Positions 16,437-24,702 of a DNA stretch of 28,001 bases are shown here, piece after piece. The position numbers were made by a program, and so were the translations under genes. The notes under the pieces were generated by a model. That model saw only the letters and a list, made by a program, of their open reading frames with translations. It did not search any database and was not told the origin of the DNA. Every line of letters starts with the position of its first letter. Positions within the stretch are counted from its first letter, which is position 1. The DNA is from an uncultured Veillonella sp. (GTDB lineage: Bacteria; Bacillota; Negativicutes; Veillonellales; Veillonellaceae): positions 1 through 28,001 of the forward strand of contig CAKPXR010000016.1 in NCBI GenBank assembly GCA_934202215.1, written 5' to 3'.

Positions 16437-17552
16437 TCAGTGCCCCAATACAAATTTACGTAATGGTTTAGGTACATAATTGAGAGCTACTGTAGACAAA
16501 TAAGACAGGCCTAGTGCCATCACATACATAGCTAGTACATTGACTACGGTATATAAAAGATTATATTTAGCCATCACACCAGAGATGATTAATAACCAAA
16601 ATGGATGTGCTAAATAAATACCGTAGGACTTATCCCCTATTTCTGACCAAGTAGACTCGATGGTTGCATTCATTGGTAATACTTGGAATAGGAACAAACT
16701 AAATAGAGTTCCCAAACCTGTATAAAGGACCCCCATAGGACTCATTTGATGTACTGTATAAATTGCTTCTAGCACGGTATAATGCCATACGTCCATGACA
16801 TAGTAATATGAGCCGAGCATCAACAATATAGAGCCTACTGCACTGGCACCTAATAAATAACGATAACGCCACATGTATTCACATACGGTTTCATATCGTT
16901 CAGCACATACAGCCCCTAACAGGAATATCCATACATAATGGATTACCCAATAGTTAAGTCTCATATCAAAGAGATATTTCAGGACAGGATTATTGCTAAG
17001 GTGTTCTGTTACCCAACGGCCGAGCATATATGACGAGACATAATCGATAGCCACTTGGATAATAAATAATAAAACCATCCAAAATACAGGCCGTTTTAAG
17101 ATGACTTTCACCATAGCACGCCATAGAGGCATCATCACGTAGAACCATAAGAGAATAACCATAAAGTATAAATGATACATAGACGTACCAAACAATAGAT
17201 TTACCGCCAATGGCCCGGGATGTAAATTACCTAAATTATGCGCCGTCAGCCCCGTATAGAGCAAGTAAAACAAGGACCACGTAATATATGGAAATAGCAC
17301 CACCTGAATACGGCGGTGCATAAATTCCTTATACGAGAATGGTCCCTCTACAGATGTATGATAAAACAAACCAAATGCAGAGAGGAAGAAAAATGCTGGT
17401 ACCCCAAAGCGTGATAGAATTTCTAAGACGCTAATAAGTTCTAAATTTACAAAAGGATTTTGTAATGCGTAAGAACCTACATGAATGCCGATTACGCCAA
17501 GCATACAGAGGCCACGCATATAAGTAATTTCCGGTAAAAACGCTTTTTTCAT
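16437..17552 (-). CDS. Acyltransferase-3 family integral membrane protein
   Basis: This 371-residue polytopic protein of the OafA/YrhL type has about ten hydrophobic helices. The family's N-terminal signature is visible in YMRGLCMLGVIGIHVGSY, with the expected catalytic histidine in IGIHVG near residue 24, and in SRFGVPAFFFLSAFGLFY. Such proteins move acetyl or other acyl groups from the cytoplasm onto cell-surface glycans, lipids or peptidoglycan. The frame also contains an ATG two codons earlier, but AGGG sits only one base before it and 7 bases before the second ATG, so MKKAFLP was chosen. It lies 16 bases downstream of the DUF4127 gene, so the two form an envelope operon. Confidence 0.87.
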   Translation of the reverse strand: MKKAFLPEITYMRGLCMLGVIGIHVGSYALQNPFVNLELISVLEILSRFGVPAFFFLSAFGLFYHTSVEGPFSYKEFMHRRIQVVLFPYITWSLFYLLYTGLTAHNLGNLHPGPLAVNLLFGTSMYHLYFMVILLWFYVMMPLWRAMVKVILKRPVFWMVLLFIIQVAIDYVSSYMLGRWVTEHLSNNPVLKYLFDMRLNYWVIHYVWIFLLGAVCAERYETVCEYMWRYRYLLGASAVGSILLMLGSYYYVMDVWHYTVLEAIYTVHQMSPMGVLYTGLGTLFSLFLFQVLPMNATIESTWSEIGDKSYGIYLAHPFWLLIISGVMAKYNLLYTVVNVLAMYVMALGLSYLSTVALNYVPKPLRKFVLGH

Positions 17553-17568
17553 AGCCATTCCCTATTCA

Positions 17569-19374
17569 TTATTGACCAGGTACAACTGCAGGTGTTGGCA
17601 CAAGGCGTGGACCTTGAGATATTGTAGCCGGTTGTTTTATTACTGGAATCACAGATACTGTAGTTTGAGTAGTTGGAGTCTTTGCTGGTTGAGCTGGAAC
17701 AGCTTGACCATTGGCCTTAGCTTCCGCTTCAGCTTTAGCCTTAGCTTCTGCTTCTGCTTTAGCTTTAGCCTCTGCTTCACGTTTTAAGCGCAATTCTTTT
17801 TCAAGAGGTACTACAGGTTTATCATAGATCGTAATATCTGTTTCGAATAGACGGCCCCAAGGGAATGTAGCTTTTACTGTACGAGGGTCGACTTTAAGAT
17901 ATTTTTCAGCAAAGTCTTGAATACGTTCGCCTAAGTAACTTTCAAGACGTTCATTCAACTCGCCAGAGTAACGTACATTATCTGTGCGAATAGAATCTTG
18001 CATGCGGTAAATATCTTTACGGATATTTGCTTGGTACGCCCAGTTATCCAAATATTGTTGAGTCAACATGTTGCGATGACCTTCTGGTGTCATAGTTTTG
18101 AGCAATACGCCTTGAGCAATGGCATAGCCTACCGTATTACTTGCTGTATTCCAACCATTATATGCTCCGATTTTGTATAGCATATCGCGTTTGTACATTG
18201 CAGATACTAATGTATTGTCCGCACCATTGTTATAAGCAATATCAGCAACACTTACGTTTACGCCAGAATCAACAGCTTGTTGAATGCGATCTACGAAAGC
18301 ATTTGTAGAATTAGAAATCATCGGGAAGTTCTCGAAGCTTTCAGATTCACCAGTGCTTGTAGTAAGTGGTGTATTTACTGCTAACAACACAGTTGGTTTG
18401 CCTTGTGTCACCATTGTACCGCCTACAGCTTCAACGTGTTGTGCAATTGTTTTATCAATTGTTTGGTCTTCGTAACCTGGCAATGTTTTACCGCCACCAC
18501 CGAGTGGGTAGATTACGGAGAATGTAGGTTTTTCTGTACTTTCATCTGTACGAGAACGAGCCATCAACAAGAGACCAAGTTGGTCGGCACCAGGGAAACT
18601 GCCATATTTCTCAACAGGAATATCCTTGGAATATTTACTCAAATAACGACCTTCTAACGCAGATTGAGACAATTGAGATGTATCATCATGGCCCAATGCA
18701 AAGTAATCAAATACACCGCTACGAGTTTCATCGATTAATTCTTTGTTGATTTTCATATTTTTTTGACGGCGATCAAACCAATCTTGTAGATATTCTACAG
18801 GAACAGAGGCTTGAAGGCTCATCAATTTTTGAGTTTCCTCTTGTGTTAAGGATCCAGAATCTAATTTATCTTGTAATGCAGCAATTTGGAAAATAGTAGG
18901 ACCGTATTCCGCATAGTAAGCTGGTTCAGTACCACCACCACTAGCACGCGGAGAACGCATTACAGTACCAAAGCCATAAATACGCACATTTTTATTACGA
19001 GCTTTTAAGGATTCAATACGTTTCAAACGACTTTCCAATGTGGAGAGTGGAATATTATGTTTACGAGAGTCTACAAGACCACCATAGATAAGGGTATCTG
19101 TACTCAATACCATCACATCAGCACGGCCTGCATTTTGTTCAACCCAAGCCATGATTTGATCTGCTTGACCTTGGTATGTCTTACCAGAAATCAAATTTTG
19201 AGGTGGTGTCAATATAGTCATACCTGCTTCACGAGCTGTATCTACAGTATATTGTAAACTTACAGGGCGATCATCTTGAGGTACGTACAACACGGTTTCC
19301 GCATCAATTTTAATAGATGTACCAGTAGCGATGGCTGCAGCCATAAGTGCTACTTTCAACCATTTATTCGTCAT
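17569..19374 (-). CDS. DUF4127 exported protein with Ala/Lys/Glu repeat tail
   Basis: This 601-residue protein starts with a signal peptide (about 1-25, cleavage likely after KIDA). The DUF4127 domain follows to about residue 515, with VPQDDRPVSLQY near the N-terminus, LSTDTLIYGGLVDSR, GFGTVMRSPRASGGG and ALGHDDTSQ as conserved blocks. Family function is unknown. Near the C-terminus (about 525-550) comes a repetitive Ala/Lys/Glu helix, then a Pro/Thr/Val-rich tail of about 45 residues. The tail looks like a spacer or surface-anchoring segment that could touch peptidoglycan or the outer membrane. It has a strong AAGGAGA and is followed within 16 bases by the acyltransferase gene. A 5'-leader hairpin (19397-19415) lies just before the ribosome binding site. 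Confidence 0.85.
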   Translation of the reverse strand: MTNKWLKVALMAAAIATGTSIKIDAETVLYVPQDDRPVSLQYTVDTAREAGMTILTPPQNLISGKTYQGQADQIMAWVEQNAGRADVMVLSTDTLIYGGLVDSRKHNIPLSTLESRLKRIESLKARNKNVRIYGFGTVMRSPRASGGGTEPAYYAEYGPTIFQIAALQDKLDSGSLTQEETQKLMSLQASVPVEYLQDWFDRRQKNMKINKELIDETRSGVFDYFALGHDDTSQLSQSALEGRYLSKYSKDIPVEKYGSFPGADQLGLLLMARSRTDESTEKPTFSVIYPLGGGGKTLPGYEDQTIDKTIAQHVEAVGGTMVTQGKPTVLLAVNTPLTTSTGESESFENFPMISNSTNAFVDRIQQAVDSGVNVSVADIAYNNGADNTLVSAMYKRDMLYKIGAYNGWNTASNTVGYAIAQGVLLKTMTPEGHRNMLTQQYLDNWAYQANIRKDIYRMQDSIRTDNVRYSGELNERLESYLGERIQDFAEKYLKVDPRTVKATFPWGRLFETDITIYDKPVVPLEKELRLKREAEAKAKAEAEAKAKAEAEAKANGQAVPAQPAKTPTTQTTVSVIPVIKQPATISQGPRLVPTPAVVPGQ

Positions 19375-19396
19375 AAATCAAATCTCCTTCTGTGTA

Positions 19397-19415
19397 GCGA
19401 GTACTCCCGACTCGC
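19397..19415 (-). other. Leader hairpin upstream of the DUF4127 gene
   Basis: gcgagt (19397-19402) and actcgc (19410-19415) pair over 6 bases around a 7-base loop, about 10 bases upstream of the ribosome binding site. No T-run follows, so an mRNA-stabilising or regulatory role is more likely than termination. Confidence 0.4.
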
Positions 19416-19502
19416 AAAATGAACTGTTTTATAATACTCTCTTTTTCTGACATTTTTATGAAATGTTCATATGCTCAATAGTATAATTATATCATTCGAC
19501 TA

Positions 19503-20150
19503 TTATTTCGCAACCGGCTTGGCTTTTCCTACCTTAGGTAGACTCCAATTGTACTTGATAGCTAACAGACGGATAACAAGTACCACGGTAAAAGCACCAT
19601 ATACAGCCATACTCTCCCAACTAGATGTAACCATAAGATAATAAACAATACCACCAATAATACTTGGCAATGCATATACATCCTCTTTCAAAACAGATGG
19701 AATGCGCTGTGCTAGCATATCGCGGATAATACCACCACCTACTGCTGTTATCGTACCTAAAAGTACAATAAATATAGGTAATTCAGGATAGAGTTTAAAC
19801 CCTGCAGAAGCACCTGTTACAGTAAATGATGCTAACCCTAATGCATCGGCTAATAAGTAACTAGCTCGACTACGAGGCCCCATCGCATGCTTTCGATATC
19901 GGCTATTATAAATCAAGAACACGATAACTGTTACAACTAAGACAACCGTTACGTACACCACATTTCTAAGTGAGTTCGGCGGAAAATAGCCGAGCAACAC
20001 GTCCCGTACAATACCACCACCAATAGCAGTAGCCAACGCAAGTACAGTCATTCCAAATATATCCATTTTTCGTGCCACCCCAACAAGTGCACCGGATACA
20101 GCAAAGGCAATAGTGCCAATCATATCAAACATATACCAAATAATATCCAT
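19503..20150 (-). CDS. TRIC-type cation channel family (UPF0126, YicG-like) protein
   Basis: This 215-residue inner-membrane protein has about seven transmembrane helices in two similar halves. Each half carries the family's glycine motif: AIGGGIVRDVLLG in the first and AVGGGIIRDMLA in the second. Prokaryotic TRIC proteins form homotrimeric monovalent cation channels, although glycine uptake has also been reported for UPF0126 members, so the cargo is uncertain. The open frame extends 30 codons further upstream, but MDIIWYMFDMIG matches the usual N-terminus and TGGGGGA precedes it. It is divergent from tadA, with 83 bases between the starts. Confidence 0.9.
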   Translation of the reverse strand: MDIIWYMFDMIGTIAFAVSGALVGVARKMDIFGMTVLALATAIGGGIVRDVLLGYFPPNSLRNVVYVTVVLVVTVIVFLIYNSRYRKHAMGPRSRASYLLADALGLASFTVTGASAGFKLYPELPIFIVLLGTITAVGGGIIRDMLAQRIPSVLKEDVYALPSIIGGIVYYLMVTSSWESMAVYGAFTVVLVIRLLAIKYNWSLPKVGKAKPVAK

Positions 20151-20233
20151 AATTCCCCCACACAATCTATTCGCATAACTGCGTACACTATGATAGACTT
20201 TATGTAAGATATTATACATGAAGAGGTATGCCA

Positions 20234-20779
20234 ATGACAAAAGACATTACACCTACAGACATTGAAAATATGGATGAACGCACTCGCGATGAATATTTTA
20301 TGGCCATCGCTATGGAAGAAGCCCGCAAGGCTTATGACCTTGGAGAAATCCCTATCGGTGCCATTCTCGTAAAAGATAATACCATCGTTTCACGTCATCA
20401 TAATCGTCGTGAATTGGATCATGATGCAACGGCTCATGCAGAGGTCCTCGTAATCCGCGAAGCATGCGATGTCCTCAAGCGCTGGCGGTTGACTGGTTGT
20501 ACCCTGTATGTTACGATAGAGCCATGTCCGATGTGCGCTGGCGCCATCATCAACAGTCGTATTGACCGCGTTGTCTATGGTGCAAGTGATTACAAAGGAG
20601 GCGCCGTAGAATCACTATTCAATGTGCTCTCTCACCCAGGTTTAAATCATGAACCTGAACTGGCATCTGGTGTGCTTGGTGATGAATGTAGCCAAATTAT
20701 GAAAGACTTCTTTAAGGAGCGTCGTAAAGCACGGAGGAGTACCCAAGAGGCTGAAGGGTCCGCACTCGAAATGCGGTAG
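20234..20779 (+). CDS. tadA: tRNA-specific adenosine deaminase, 3' end inside tRNA-Ser
   Basis: This 181-residue deaminase makes inosine at the wobble position of tRNA-Arg(ACG). Zinc ligands and the proton shuttle are seen as HAE (His68, Glu70) and PCPMC (Cys98, Cys101). The first ATG (20228) lies directly against the AGAGGT ribosome binding site, so the second ATG at 20234, six bases downstream of it, was taken. The catalytic fold ends near FFKERRKARR (about 158-167). The last 15 codons and the TAG stop are read from the acceptor, D-arm and anticodon arm of the tRNA-Ser gene, a 47-base overlap. RNase P cleavage of the same transcript would therefore remove the stop codon. The tail is probably a neutral extension, but it deserves checking in relatives. 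Confidence 0.94.
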   Translation: MTKDITPTDIENMDERTRDEYFMAIAMEEARKAYDLGEIPIGAILVKDNTIVSRHHNRRELDHDATAHAEVLVIREACDVLKRWRLTGCTLYVTIEPCPMCAGAIINSRIDRVVYGASDYKGGAVESLFNVLSHPGLNHEPELASGVLGDECSQIMKDFFKERRKARRSTQEAEGSALEMR

Positions 20780-20823
20780 GTCGGGCAACCGGCGCGGGGG
20801 TTCAAATCCCTCCTCCTCTGCCA
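20733..20823 (+). tRNA. tRNA-Ser (anticodon CGA)
   Basis: This 91-base class II tRNA reads UCG codons. The acceptor strands GGAGGAG (20733-20739) and CTCCTCT (20813-20819) pair with one G-U at the end, followed by discriminator G and an encoded CCA. The D-stem is CCC/GGG. The anticodon stem CCGCA/TGCGG holds the loop CTCGAAA with CGA at 20767-20769. A long variable arm (20780-20793) is typical of serine tRNAs, and the T-loop is TTCAAAT. Its first 47 bases are also the end of tadA. It has no evident promoter of its own and ends just before a strong terminator. Confidence 0.96.
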
Positions 20824-20836
20824 ACTAAACTATATA

Positions 20837-20865
20837 AAGCGCTAACTATAGTTAGCGCTTTTTTT
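20837..20865 (+). terminator. Strong terminator after tadA/tRNA-Ser
   Basis: A 10-base perfect stem (aagcgctaac 20837-20846, gttagcgctt 20851-20860) has a 4-base loop and a run of seven T. It lies 14 bases after the tRNA. Confidence 0.95.
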
Positions 20866-20871
20866 ATGACT

Positions 20872-20903
20872 ATAACTCATATTCTAACAATATGGGTTAT
20901 AAT
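20872..20903 (+). promoter_or_regulatory. Inverted repeat overlapping the MFS exporter -10 box
   Basis: ataactcatatt (20872-20883) and aatatgggttat (20889-20900) form a 12-pair stem with one G-U. A perfect TATAAT (20898-20903) overlaps the right arm, about 50 bases upstream of the exporter start. The -35 is weak. This looks like an operator controlling the exporter. Confidence 0.5.
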
Positions 20904-20954
20904 ATTAGAAATGTAATTTAAATAATCACCTCATACTTTCAATGGACTACTATC

Positions 20955-22142
20955 ATGAAAAAATATTACCCTTACCTAATTACACTGAGTCATATGATTA
21001 ACGACTCATGTCAAAGTGTATTACCTGCCCTCTTACCACTGTTCATTTATACCTATGGACTGAGCTTAGAGCAAGCAGGCTTTCTCATCTTAGCTAATAC
21101 AGCATTATCGTCATTATTACAGCCATTATTAGGCTACATTTCGGACAAGATCAATCAACCGAGGCTTATTGCTTTTGGCGTTTTATTATCCGCTTGTAGT
21201 ACAGGTATGATGGGCTTTGTTACCGCTTATGAAAGCCTCCTTGTTTGCGCCACCTTAGCTGGTGTAGGTTCCTCCATATTCCATCCAGAAGGCGCCAAGA
21301 TTATGAATCGACTCGGTGGTGGCAAGAAAGGTAAGGCCATGGGTACCTTTGCTATTGGTGGTAGTTCAGGATTCGCCTTTGGTCCACTCTTTGCCGGTGC
21401 TATTGCCTACACAGTAGGTCCACATGGACTAGCTGCTTTTACAGTGGCAGGCATTATTATATTTACTGCCCTATTCGCCCTCATGCCACGCATCGTAGCG
21501 CATGCGCGTACCATCGATCAAGCAGTAGCTACAGAAAATCCGGCTGTAGCCGCAAAACCACTCAAAAACTATTGGAAATACTTTGGTATCTTGTTCATTA
21601 TCATCCTAAGTCAGTCGGTAAACTTCCGCATTATCAATGCATTCATTCCTATCTTCTGGACGCGTGAACTCGGCACTAGCCCAGAACAAGGCAGCTTTGC
21701 TTTAACCGTATTCTTTAGCATTGGTATCTTCATGACCTACATCGGTGGTCTATTAGGGGATAAATATGGTCCTATCAAAATCATCAGACTATCTCTATTA
21801 ATCTGGTTACCATCAATGTTCCTATTAACTGAAGTGCCTAACTTTACACCATACATTATGCTGCCAATAGCCTATCTATTATTGCTCATAATTGGTGCTG
21901 CTAAGGCAATTAGCTATAGCCCTGTAATCGTACTAGGCCAAACCTATCTAGCTAAAAGCATCGGCTTTGCATCGGGTATCACCCTCGGCGTGAGCCAAAC
22001 CATCGGCGGTGTTATCGCCCCTGTAGTAGGTAACCTAGCAGATACCTACTCCCTACCTGTTGCTATGATGACACTGGTGCCATTCCTAATAGTAGGCCTT
22101 GGGGCATCATTAATACTTAAAGATCCTAAAAAATTACAATAA
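20955..22142 (+). CDS. Fsr (fosmidomycin resistance)-family MFS transporter
   Basis: This 395-residue protein has twelve predicted transmembrane helices and the Fsr-type N-terminus LSHMINDSCQSVLPALLPLF. SDKINQPR sits in the loop between helices 2 and 3, and GSSIFHPEGAKI in the fourth helix region is a strong family marker. Family members are inner-membrane drug:proton antiporters; Fsr pumps out fosmidomycin, but most substrates are unknown. The start codon has no good ribosome binding site, which suggests low or regulated translation; the next ATG (residue 14) would cut into the first helix. It is a single-gene unit with an inverted repeat at the promoter and a terminator behind it. Confidence 0.88.
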   Translation: MKKYYPYLITLSHMINDSCQSVLPALLPLFIYTYGLSLEQAGFLILANTALSSLLQPLLGYISDKINQPRLIAFGVLLSACSTGMMGFVTAYESLLVCATLAGVGSSIFHPEGAKIMNRLGGGKKGKAMGTFAIGGSSGFAFGPLFAGAIAYTVGPHGLAAFTVAGIIIFTALFALMPRIVAHARTIDQAVATENPAVAAKPLKNYWKYFGILFIIILSQSVNFRIINAFIPIFWTRELGTSPEQGSFALTVFFSIGIFMTYIGGLLGDKYGPIKIIRLSLLIWLPSMFLLTEVPNFTPYIMLPIAYLLLLIIGAAKAISYSPVIVLGQTYLAKSIGFASGITLGVSQTIGGVIAPVVGNLADTYSLPVAMMTLVPFLIVGLGASLILKDPKKLQ

Positions 22143-22147
22143 ACCCA

Positions 22148-22183
22148 AAACAGTTGTTTCTAATTAGAAACAACTGTTTTTTA
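22148..22183 (+). terminator. Terminator of the MFS transporter gene
   Basis: A long, nearly perfect palindrome (22148-22181) is built around acagttgtttct and its complement. Its second arm ends in a six-T run, directly after the stop codon. Confidence 0.88.
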
Positions 22184-22220
22184 TATCTAATGCACTTACC
22201 TTTTATATAAGATAAATATT

Positions 22221-22853
22221 TCATACCTTTTCTAAATCATGTAATCGCTCTTTCATTAGTGCTATTCTTATTAAAGCTCTTTGCTTCTTTAAATCGGCTA
22301 CAGTGCCAAGTAATATCGTCATGCAAAAAGTATTTAATACTAAAAACACAAAATCAATTATTATCGTATGTTTCCAATAAAGACTTAATATAAATACTAT
22401 TAACATTACAAAAAATATACCGTAAAACAACCCAGCCTTCTTTCCCGGTATATTCATTAACATTGCAAATAACCATCCACCAAAAGAGATAAGTAAGGTG
22501 AAGAAAACTACCATTAACATAAAATCTAAGTATACTGTACTTAACATGTATAATTCATAATATTCACCATACTCTATAATTTTAGTTGCAATATCTAAAC
22601 CATAAGCAAAAACAGCTGCACAAATAATTCCAAATCCTACAGAGCTCCATATAAACGCAAACTTGCTATCTAGTTCTGCTTGGCCCTTAATTATTTCCCA
22701 CCTTAAATCACTTGTTGAAAGTTTTTTTATTTCAACAGATATTTTTAATTTATATATATACCAATACTTTTCATCGGCATTTGGAAAAACTTTACGATAA
22801 AAATTAATTAATTTTCTAGGAAGATTCTCTCTTTCTGGCAACAAGACACTCAT
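22221..22853 (-). CDS. Orphan AT-rich membrane protein
   Basis: This 210-residue protein is not recognised. The N-terminal 60 residues are charged, with aromatic clusters (EKYWYIYKL), and are likely cytoplasmic. Four hydrophobic helices follow at about 66-90, 104-130, 137-158 and 163-185, and the protein ends with a basic helix (KKQRALIRIALMKERLHDLEK). AGAGGAGA precedes the ATG, so it is probably expressed. Its coding sequence is visibly more AT-rich and uses more AAA, ATT and TTA codons than its neighbours, and it stands alone between two terminators. This pattern suggests recent acquisition. It has no visible toxin or immunity signature. Confidence 0.7.
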   Translation of the reverse strand: MSVLLPERENLPRKLINFYRKVFPNADEKYWYIYKLKISVEIKKLSTSDLRWEIIKGQAELDSKFAFIWSSVGFGIICAAVFAYGLDIATKIIEYGEYYELYMLSTVYLDFMLMVVFFTLLISFGGWLFAMLMNIPGKKAGLFYGIFFVMLIVFILSLYWKHTIIIDFVFLVLNTFCMTILLGTVADLKKQRALIRIALMKERLHDLEKV

Positions 22854-22943
22854 AATAAATCTCCTCTAACTTCAAACTATAACTAGATTATCTTGTCTCT
22901 AAATATAAAATCTAACCAATTAAAAACTATGTTTAGAGCACAA

Positions 22944-22982
22944 AATAACCCCCTTTGCCAGATTGTTAATAGCATTGGGGGT
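22944..22982 (-). terminator. Terminator of the ridA-cyuA operon
   Basis: accccc (22948-22953) and gggggt (22977-22982) pair, with an inner tgc/gca extension. On the minus strand TATTTTG follows. It lies 14 bases past the cyuA stop codon. Confidence 0.8.
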
Positions 22983-22996
22983 ATTTATTATAAATC

Positions 22997-24244
22997 TTAA
23001 TGTTTTAGCATTTCATTCAAGATAACTACGTCTGTTTCTTTCATACCTTGAGCCACAGCACCGATACTGCGGATGGTATCATCAACGGAGTATGCTACAA
23101 GGCCATCGCCTTTTTGATAGTTCTTATTAAGGCGAGCTTGTTTATAACCCATGAACGCGCCATCAAGGGAGATAGCAATTTTACCTGCACAGGATGGTTT
23201 CGCGCCATCACATACAATACCGGATAAACTAGCAAGACCATTGACCAAGGTATTTTCAATGATATCTTTGCTATCGCCTTTCAAGAAGGCAATACCAGCT
23301 ACACTTACCACACCGGCAGATACTACGCCACAGTAGGCAGATAATTTACCAATGCCAGATTTAACGTAGAGCGTCAACAAGTTAGCGAAAACAAGGGCAC
23401 GATATAATTCATCATCACTTTTACCAAGTTCCTCGGCAGTTGTAATGATAGGTACGGATACGGTTAGACCTTGGTTACCAGAGCCAGAACAGATAACAAC
23501 AGGCAATGGACACCCACTCATACGCGCATCGGATCCAGCTGCTGCACGAGCCTTACATTTCGTTTCAAGAGACGGATTTTCTTCATCCAACAATAAGAGC
23601 TGTCCAATATTGGAGCCATAATCATTAGACAAACCTTCTCGAGAAATAGCTGTATTATATTCTACTTGCTGTTTGATTTGAGGAATGATGCCAGAAATAT
23701 CAGCAGACTTTGCAAATTCGTAAATACTATCAAAGGTCATAGCATATTCTGTCTTTGCAGCCTTCTTGATTTCATTGATCGTTTCAGACACAACCTCACC
23801 ATCTACAGCTACATAGGTTACATTTGTATGGTCGTTTTCAATACGAACGACCGCTGTATGTTCATCTGTTTCTGCAGTGATTTCAATATAAAGATTATCT
23901 ACGCCTTCCGCAAGTGACACTGTACAGAAATTGGCATCTAGCAATGTACCAAGCCATTTACGATCTTCATCTGTAGCAGATTCTAATACCTCTAGCTCAC
24001 GTTCAGGATGACCTACGATAGCGCCAAGAGTAGTAGCCGCTAGGAGGCCCTTTCGTCCACCAGAGTTAGGAATCACTACGGATTTTACATTTTTTATAAT
24101 ATTCGCGCTGCATCGTGCGTGAATACGATTAGGGAACTCATCTAAAACAGAGACTGCCTTCGCAGCCGCATAAGCCAATGCAATAGGCTCAGTGCACCCG
24201 AAGGCAGGGCGCATCTCTGATTGTAATAAGGAAATATAATCCAT
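22997..24244 (-). CDS. cyuA: L-cysteine desulfidase (CyuA/YhaM, UPF0597) family
   Basis: This 415-residue iron-sulfur enzyme of the UPF0597/serine-dehydratase-alpha-like family breaks L-cysteine into pyruvate, ammonia and sulfide, or acts on a related amino acid. The N-terminal FGCTEPIALAYA (Cys17) is the family signature. CSGSGNQG, AYCGVVSAG and VCDGAKPSCAGK are later conserved blocks that supply candidate [4Fe-4S] cysteines. A longer TTG-start reading exists, but the ATG with a preceding GGAAGT lies one base after the ridA stop, so that start was taken. Coupling with ridA fits the chemistry, because cysteine breakdown passes through 2-aminoacrylate, the RidA substrate. Serine or D-cysteine as substrate cannot be excluded. 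Confidence 0.9.
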   Translation of the reverse strand: MDYISLLQSEMRPAFGCTEPIALAYAAAKAVSVLDEFPNRIHARCSANIIKNVKSVVIPNSGGRKGLLAATTLGAIVGHPERELEVLESATDEDRKWLGTLLDANFCTVSLAEGVDNLYIEITAETDEHTAVVRIENDHTNVTYVAVDGEVVSETINEIKKAAKTEYAMTFDSIYEFAKSADISGIIPQIKQQVEYNTAISREGLSNDYGSNIGQLLLLDEENPSLETKCKARAAAGSDARMSGCPLPVVICSGSGNQGLTVSVPIITTAEELGKSDDELYRALVFANLLTLYVKSGIGKLSAYCGVVSAGVVSVAGIAFLKGDSKDIIENTLVNGLASLSGIVCDGAKPSCAGKIAISLDGAFMGYKQARLNKNYQKGDGLVAYSVDDTIRSIGAVAQGMKETDVVILNEMLKH

Positions 24245-24245
24245 C

Positions 24246-24617
24246 TTATACTTCCGCAATAATTTCCACTTCTACGGACACACCCAATGGAAGGTCTTTT
24301 ACTGCTACGCAGGAACGAGCTGGTTTAGAAGTGAAATATTTAGCATATACTTCGTTGAATGCTTTGAAGTCGCCGATATTAGCTAAGAAACAAGTAGTTT
24401 TAACTACTTTAGAGAAGTCTGTGCCAGCTTCAGTCAATACAGCTTCGATATTTTTGCATACTTGTTCAGTTTGCTCAACGATGCCGCCTTCTACAACTGT
24501 TGCAGTTGCAGGGTTAATTGGCACTTGGCCAGAAGCGAATAAGAAACCTCCAGAAACTTTAGCTTGAGAGTAAGGACCTACTGCTGCTGGGGCTTTGTCT
24601 GTGTGAATTGTATTCAT
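24246..24617 (-). CDS. ridA: RidA-family enamine/imine deaminase
   Basis: This 123-residue protein of the RidA (YjgF/UK114) family forms trimers that hydrolyse reactive 2-aminoacrylate and other imines to keto acids and ammonia. The active-site arginine lies in KPARSCVAVKDLPLG at about residue 105. AVGPYSQAKVSGGFLFASGQVPINP near the N-terminus is the family hallmark. It has a strong AAAGGAGA and directly precedes cyuA with a one-base gap. The pair probably destroys the toxic intermediate as cysteine is degraded. Confidence 0.96.
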   Translation of the reverse strand: MNTIHTDKAPAAVGPYSQAKVSGGFLFASGQVPINPATATVVEGGIVEQTEQVCKNIEAVLTEAGTDFSKVVKTTCFLANIGDFKAFNEVYAKYFTSKPARSCVAVKDLPLGVSVEVEIIAEV

Positions 24618-24702
24618 AATAATTCTCCTTTAAATTATAATCAAAATAATATAGTTTATGCCATGCCGCTACACACACATTAGTAATCACCTAATATACA
24701 AC

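Noticed and set aside
20642..20824. Minus-strand open frame across the tRNA
   Set aside because: It is a shadow of tadA and the tRNA, with no ribosome binding site or recognisable domain.
20824..20954. SRP RNA or dnaX expected after tadA in many Firmicutes
   Set aside because: After the tRNA there is a terminator, then only an inverted repeat and the exporter gene. No SRP-RNA-like fold is visible.
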